64,000 nt of DNA, from assembly GCA_046329535.1 (NCBI GenBank), contig JAXLUN010000003.1, positions 372,001 through 436,000 of the forward strand, given 5' to 3'. Position 1 is the stretch's first letter. The number at the start of each line of letters is the position of its first letter. This DNA is from Bog-950 sp046329535 (lineage in GTDB: Bacteria > Bacteroidota > Bacteroidia > Chitinophagales > LD1). A program made the position numbers and the translations under genes. The notes under the pieces were generated by a model. That model searched no databases. It was not told the origin of the DNA and saw nothing but the letters and a program-made list of their open reading frames with translations. Of the stretch, positions 61,108 to 64,000 are shown piece after piece.

Positions 61108-63240
61108 TTGAAACTTTCGTCCGTATTGCTCTGCGCAATTTTCTTATGTAACAACGTTTTTGCTGAACAAAGTATTTCACTGATATATCCGGCTTCTCTT
61201 GCAGACACTGACATTACCAGGATAAGCATTCAGGATGTTCAACAGTTGCTTCATACGGCCTGTAATTGCGATGTGACGCTTAATAATCCGGAAGCTGATG
61301 TATTATTTCAACTCCCCGAAATTCACCGAGAAGAAGCAGCGCAACTCAATCATTTTGCTCGTGAAGCAAAATTTTCTTACAAGAATTTTCCTGAACATGA
61401 TTACACATGGACACTTACCGAAAAGAACTCACAAACTGTGCTGGAGCTGAAAGCAATATCGTGGCAAGGTGTAAGCTTTGGCCTTTATGGCTTACTACAG
61501 GAAAAACTCGGATTTGAATTTTATCACCCCAGACAAACGCTTATTCCTCACTGGAGGCAGTTTCCATTGCAACAAAATTTCACCTGGGAGGCTAAATCTT
61601 TGTTTGATAAGAAAGGATTTCACCTACACACACAGCATCCGTTGGAGTTAACTGAGCAATTGCATGATGGCAAATTGCCGCATGCAATAGATGATGTGAA
61701 AGAATACATCAACTGGCTGGTACGCAACGGGCAAAACTATTTTGAATTCTGCCTACTCGAAAACGTTGACCGTGAAGAATGGCCAACGCATGCAAAAGCT
61801 ATAGTTAACTATTGTCATAAACGCGGAATAATTGCAGCAGTTGATCTATCGCTACACATGATTCAGCAAAAAACATTTCAGTTGTATAAAGGGCCGATGG
61901 CAAAACAAAAACAAGTGGAGAAAAATCTCAATTGGCTTATGCAAGCCAATTGGGATTTTATCAATATGGAATTTTCGACTGCGGAATTTATTTCCGGCAA
62001 TAAAAACAAAAAGGAACAACTGCGCCTCTTTATTATTGATTGGCTGAAGAAAAACACCTCCACAAAATTGATGGGTCGTCAGCATGTGGTGCGTCATGAA
62101 AACGAGGCGGGACACAAGCGAAAAAATTTTGAATGGGATTCTTCTTTATTGGCACTAGATAAAGAACGAGGTGTGCTCTCGCATACGGTTATGTTTTACA
62201 ACATGACAGAACCTAAAGCACCAGTATATGAAAACAAGAACCAGCGACATCAATTTGAGTTTTTGCTTAGCCAAATGAAGCAAAGAGAAACCTGGTATTA
62301 TCCTGAAAGTGCTTATTGGGTAACATTCGATCTTTCGGTACCTATGCTTTTACTTCCATATCTAAGCGCACGCCTCTCAGATATTGATACTTGTGTGGCT
62401 TTCAAGATACCCGGCCACATCACTTTTTCTTCAGGTTGGGAGTGGGGTTATTGGCTTATTGATTGGAGTATAGCGCGCTGGAGTTGGCAATATACAACCG
62501 ATGGCTTGACTCAAAAACGTTATCCTGAAATGTATGCGCATGAAATGCTTAAAACGCAACATGAGAAAGACTTTTTCAGTGAATCCATGCACCTGCAGCA
62601 GCAATATCTGAAAGATAGTTCGCTTATGCAATGGATGACTGCTATGACCATCACCGATGAAATCGGAATCAAGGCATTGAACGATGCCTATCATCCTCGC
62701 CCGGAACTGAGTTATAAATTTTTACAGCGCAAAGCAAACTTGCAGCAACTAGAAACCGTGCGTAAGGAGGCTGTTGAGCCGCTTAAGAATTTTGCCAGAC
62801 AAACCCAGCTGGCAATAAATGAATACGATACCATCGCGTTGCATAAAACCAATTCAATTTTAAGGGAGTTTAAGGACGGTATACAAATAACCGGTTTGCG
62901 TGCTAATCACCGTGTAGCCGTTCTTCAATATATAATATGTACGCGCATAGCAAAACTTAAAAAAGAAAAATGCGATTGCGATTCCTATTTAAAGGATGCA
63001 GCCTTTGTTCGTGATGACGCGCAAAAAACTGTTGCCCATCGCGAACTTAACTATCGCTACCCGCTTTCATCTATTGCCGCAAAACGGTGGGACCATACAT
63101 CTTATCACTTCGGTTATTTATATCCCGTAAGCAAGCTTCATTTCTGGAATCGTGAGGAAGAAGAAGCCCGCAAAAACAAATACAGTCCATTGTTTATGAA
63201 TATCTGGAACATGTGGCGGATAGCCGGCATTATCAACTAA
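61108..63240 (+). CDS. secreted protein of unknown function, glycoside-hydrolase-like N-terminus
   Basis: 710 residues with a TTG start at 61108: the signal peptide (ends NNVFAEQ) begins right there and no ATG is placed better. Residues about 20-150 resemble the alpha-glucuronidase/GH20 N-terminal alpha/beta domain, with the SWQGVSFGLYGLLQEKLGFE motif. A TIM-barrel-like part follows (about 165-480: NWLVRNGQNYFEF, NYCHKRGIIAAVDLSL, NWDFINMEFSTAEF) and a helical C-terminal region. Acidic residues such as those in MEFSTAEF might be catalytic, but I assign no family. It starts 10 nt after the E1 gene, an odd partner. Confidence 0.65.
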   Translation: MKLSSVLLCAIFLCNNVFAEQSISLIYPASLADTDITRISIQDVQQLLHTACNCDVTLNNPEADVLFQLPEIHREEAAQLNHFAREAKFSYKNFPEHDYTWTLTEKNSQTVLELKAISWQGVSFGLYGLLQEKLGFEFYHPRQTLIPHWRQFPLQQNFTWEAKSLFDKKGFHLHTQHPLELTEQLHDGKLPHAIDDVKEYINWLVRNGQNYFEFCLLENVDREEWPTHAKAIVNYCHKRGIIAAVDLSLHMIQQKTFQLYKGPMAKQKQVEKNLNWLMQANWDFINMEFSTAEFISGNKNKKEQLRLFIIDWLKKNTSTKLMGRQHVVRHENEAGHKRKNFEWDSSLLALDKERGVLSHTVMFYNMTEPKAPVYENKNQRHQFEFLLSQMKQRETWYYPESAYWVTFDLSVPMLLLPYLSARLSDIDTCVAFKIPGHITFSSGWEWGYWLIDWSIARWSWQYTTDGLTQKRYPEMYAHEMLKTQHEKDFFSESMHLQQQYLKDSSLMQWMTAMTITDEIGIKALNDAYHPRPELSYKFLQRKANLQQLETVRKEAVEPLKNFARQTQLAINEYDTIALHKTNSILREFKDGIQITGLRANHRVAVLQYIICTRIAKLKKEKCDCDSYLKDAAFVRDDAQKTVAHRELNYRYPLSSIAAKRWDHTSYHFGYLYPVSKLHFWNREEEEARKNKYSPLFMNIWNMWRIAGIIN

Positions 63241-63279
63241 AGATGTTGACAAACCGAATTTCTTTTAGAATAAAGAATT

Positions 63280-63287
63280 TACCTTCG
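63280..63287 (+). promoter_or_regulatory. possible -7 element of the DUF1761 gene
   Basis: TACCTTCG, 22 nt before the ATG at 63310, of the same TAnnTTCG type as those before sod, tatC and the OmpA lipoprotein. Confidence 0.35.
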
Positions 63288-63309
63288 AGATAACCAAAAA
63301 CAAAAAATT

Positions 63310-63810
63310 ATGCAACCTAACATGCTCATCAGTGCCCTGGCGGCACTATTTCCATTATTACTGGGATTTATGTGGTACAATCCGAAAACATTCGGTCCTG
63401 CCTGGCTAGCGGGTGCAGGTTTAACACAGGAAGCTGCACAAAAGGATTTTAATATGCCCCTTGTATTCGGAGTCAATTACGTATGTAGTTTTTTCATTGC
63501 GGTTTCACTTCACTTTATGACTATTCACCAGTTCGGTTTGCAGTCACTTATTTTACCGCAGCACGGTCATGAAATGTCACCGGAAATAGCTGCACAGGGG
63601 GCAGAAGTATTGAAAGCTTATATGGGAAGTTATCGCTCATTCGGTCACGGAGCATTACATGGAGCTATAACAGCCATATTTTTCGTATTCCCTCTATTGA
63701 CAGGAGGTGCTTTATTTGAGCGCAGAGGCTGGAAATACATCCTTATCAATGCCGGCTACTGGATTATTTCACTGGCTGTTATGGGTGGCATTGTTTGCCA
63801 GTTTGCGTAG
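63310..63810 (+). CDS. DUF1761 family integral membrane protein
   Basis: 166 residues with about four membrane helices. The family start LGFMWYNPKTFGPAWLAGAG is clear, followed by a His-containing loop (HFMTIHQFG), GHGALHGAITAIFFVFPLL and a final helix with YWIISLAVMGGIV. No function is known to me for DUF1761. It ends at a terminator shared with the convergent partial gene. Confidence 0.82.
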   Translation: MQPNMLISALAALFPLLLGFMWYNPKTFGPAWLAGAGLTQEAAQKDFNMPLVFGVNYVCSFFIAVSLHFMTIHQFGLQSLILPQHGHEMSPEIAAQGAEVLKAYMGSYRSFGHGALHGAITAIFFVFPLLTGGALFERRGWKYILINAGYWIISLAVMGGIVCQFA

Positions 63811-63831
63811 AATTCTATTAATATGAATATG

Positions 63832-63863
63832 AAAACGCTCTGCCTTAAACTGCAGGGCGTTTT
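63832..63863. terminator. bidirectional intrinsic terminator
   Basis: AAAACGCTCTGC (63832-63843) pairs with GCAGGGCGTTTT (63852-63863), one G-T wobble, loop CTTAAACT, with A and T runs at the ends. It overlaps the stop codon (63845-63847) of the minus-strand partial gene. Confidence 0.85.
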
Positions 63864-64000
63864 ACGTTTTTCCAGATTACAACAGCCGCCAGAGGCAGAA
63901 TAAAAATTACAAGAAAACAGATGCTGTTGAATTTACTCTGATAGACAATTTGGGAAAGAAAACACTTGGCATGGTATGCCACTGGATAAACTGCTCCAAA
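63845..64000 (-). CDS. C-terminal end of a membrane protein (partial)
   Basis: An open frame of 51 codons runs from the window edge to TAA at 63845-63847 and is cut by the edge, so the start is not visible. The encoded tail reads about 22 mixed residues (GAVYPVAYHAKCFLSQ near its start), then one membrane helix (SICFLVIFILPLAAVVIW) and the basic end KNVKRPAV, i.e. a C-terminal anchor with an inside tail. The gene continues beyond position 64000. Too little is visible to name a family. Supported by codon-level openness and the correctly placed terminator. Confidence 0.6.
   Translation of the reverse strand, partial: FGAVYPVAYHAKCFLSQIVYQSKFNSICFLVIFILPLAAVVIWKNVKRPAV

Noticed and set aside
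1..64000. Prophage, insertion sequence, toxin-antitoxin or defence island
   Set aside because: No transposase, integrase, phage structural gene, restriction or nuclease-based defence gene was found. The tail-fibre-like repeats belong to a collagen-like surface protein with no phage neighbours.

Overview
The window is ordinary chromosomal DNA from a member of the Bacteroidota, most likely a Chitinophagales/Sphingobacteriales-type lineage; I cannot name the genus. The evidence is: secreted proteins with type IX secretion (T9SS) C-terminal sorting domains; a PorP/SprF protein beside a type-B sorting-domain protein; DUF6029 and Omp28 families; TonB-dependent receptors; a fused E1 alpha/beta dehydrogenase; and sigma-A promoters of the Bacteroidota type (TTTG, about 19 nt, TAnnTTTG), clearest in front of rpsF. 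Gene density is high, no gap without a gene exceeds about 290 nt, and I see no prophage, insertion sequence, CRISPR array or integrase.

Layout. 1-7.4 kb: superoxide dismutase, two T9SS cargo proteins, then an envelope cluster (TlpA-like thioredoxin, DUF6029, Omp28 lipoprotein, CHRD-like lipoprotein). 7.4-12 kb: pheT, clpP, clpX. 12-20 kb: a T9SS cargo protein, an M23-like lipoprotein without a full metal site, a large M16 peptidase, dnaX and a small secreted protein. 20-21.4 kb: the rpsF-rpsR-rplI operon with a textbook promoter and terminator. 21.6-28.6 kb: a collagen-like protein ending in a C1q-like domain, a lipoprotein, a DUF4230 protein behind tRNA-Arg(CCU), a beta-barrel protein and a T9SS-exported esterase. 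28.7-37 kb: metG diverging from an LD-carboxypeptidase - PnuC-type transporter - NadR-type kinase - TPR histidine kinase run, then a TPP riboswitch in front of a TonB-dependent receptor. 37-42.5 kb: DNA polymerase III delta-prime, glutathione peroxidase, a GT-like protein, and a tight ACP - KAS III - GT2 - GNAT operon. 42.6-49.4 kb: a second TonB receptor, an acyl-CoA synthetase, an MpaB/DUF2236-like protein and an amidase. 49.4-55.3 kb: a T9SS type-B cargo / PorP-SprF / OmpA-PD40 module and an OmpA-like lipoprotein. 55.3-58.1 kb: an ECF sigma factor, a one-helix protein and a CpxP/CnrX-like periplasmic sensor, then tatC and rpiB. 58.4-64 kb: YceI lipoprotein, fused E1 dehydrogenase, an unrecognised 710-residue secreted protein with a TTG start, a DUF1761 membrane protein and the C-terminal end of one more membrane protein cut by the window edge.

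How they work together. Most of the accessory content builds or uses the cell envelope: T9SS cargo, lipoproteins, OmpA anchors, TonB receptors and glycan enzymes. The candidates for something new are (i) the ACP-KASIII-GT2-GNAT operon, which looks like a pathway for an acylated, lipid-linked sugar; (ii) the sigma / one-helix protein / CpxP-like sensor trio, which has the layout of the CnrH-CnrY-CnrX metal or envelope-stress switch without obvious sequence kinship of the middle gene; (iii) the thiamine-riboswitch receptor lying downstream of a PnuC/kinase pair that may share its substrate; and (iv) a set of promoters whose -7 box almost touches the start codon, which implies leaderless mRNAs.
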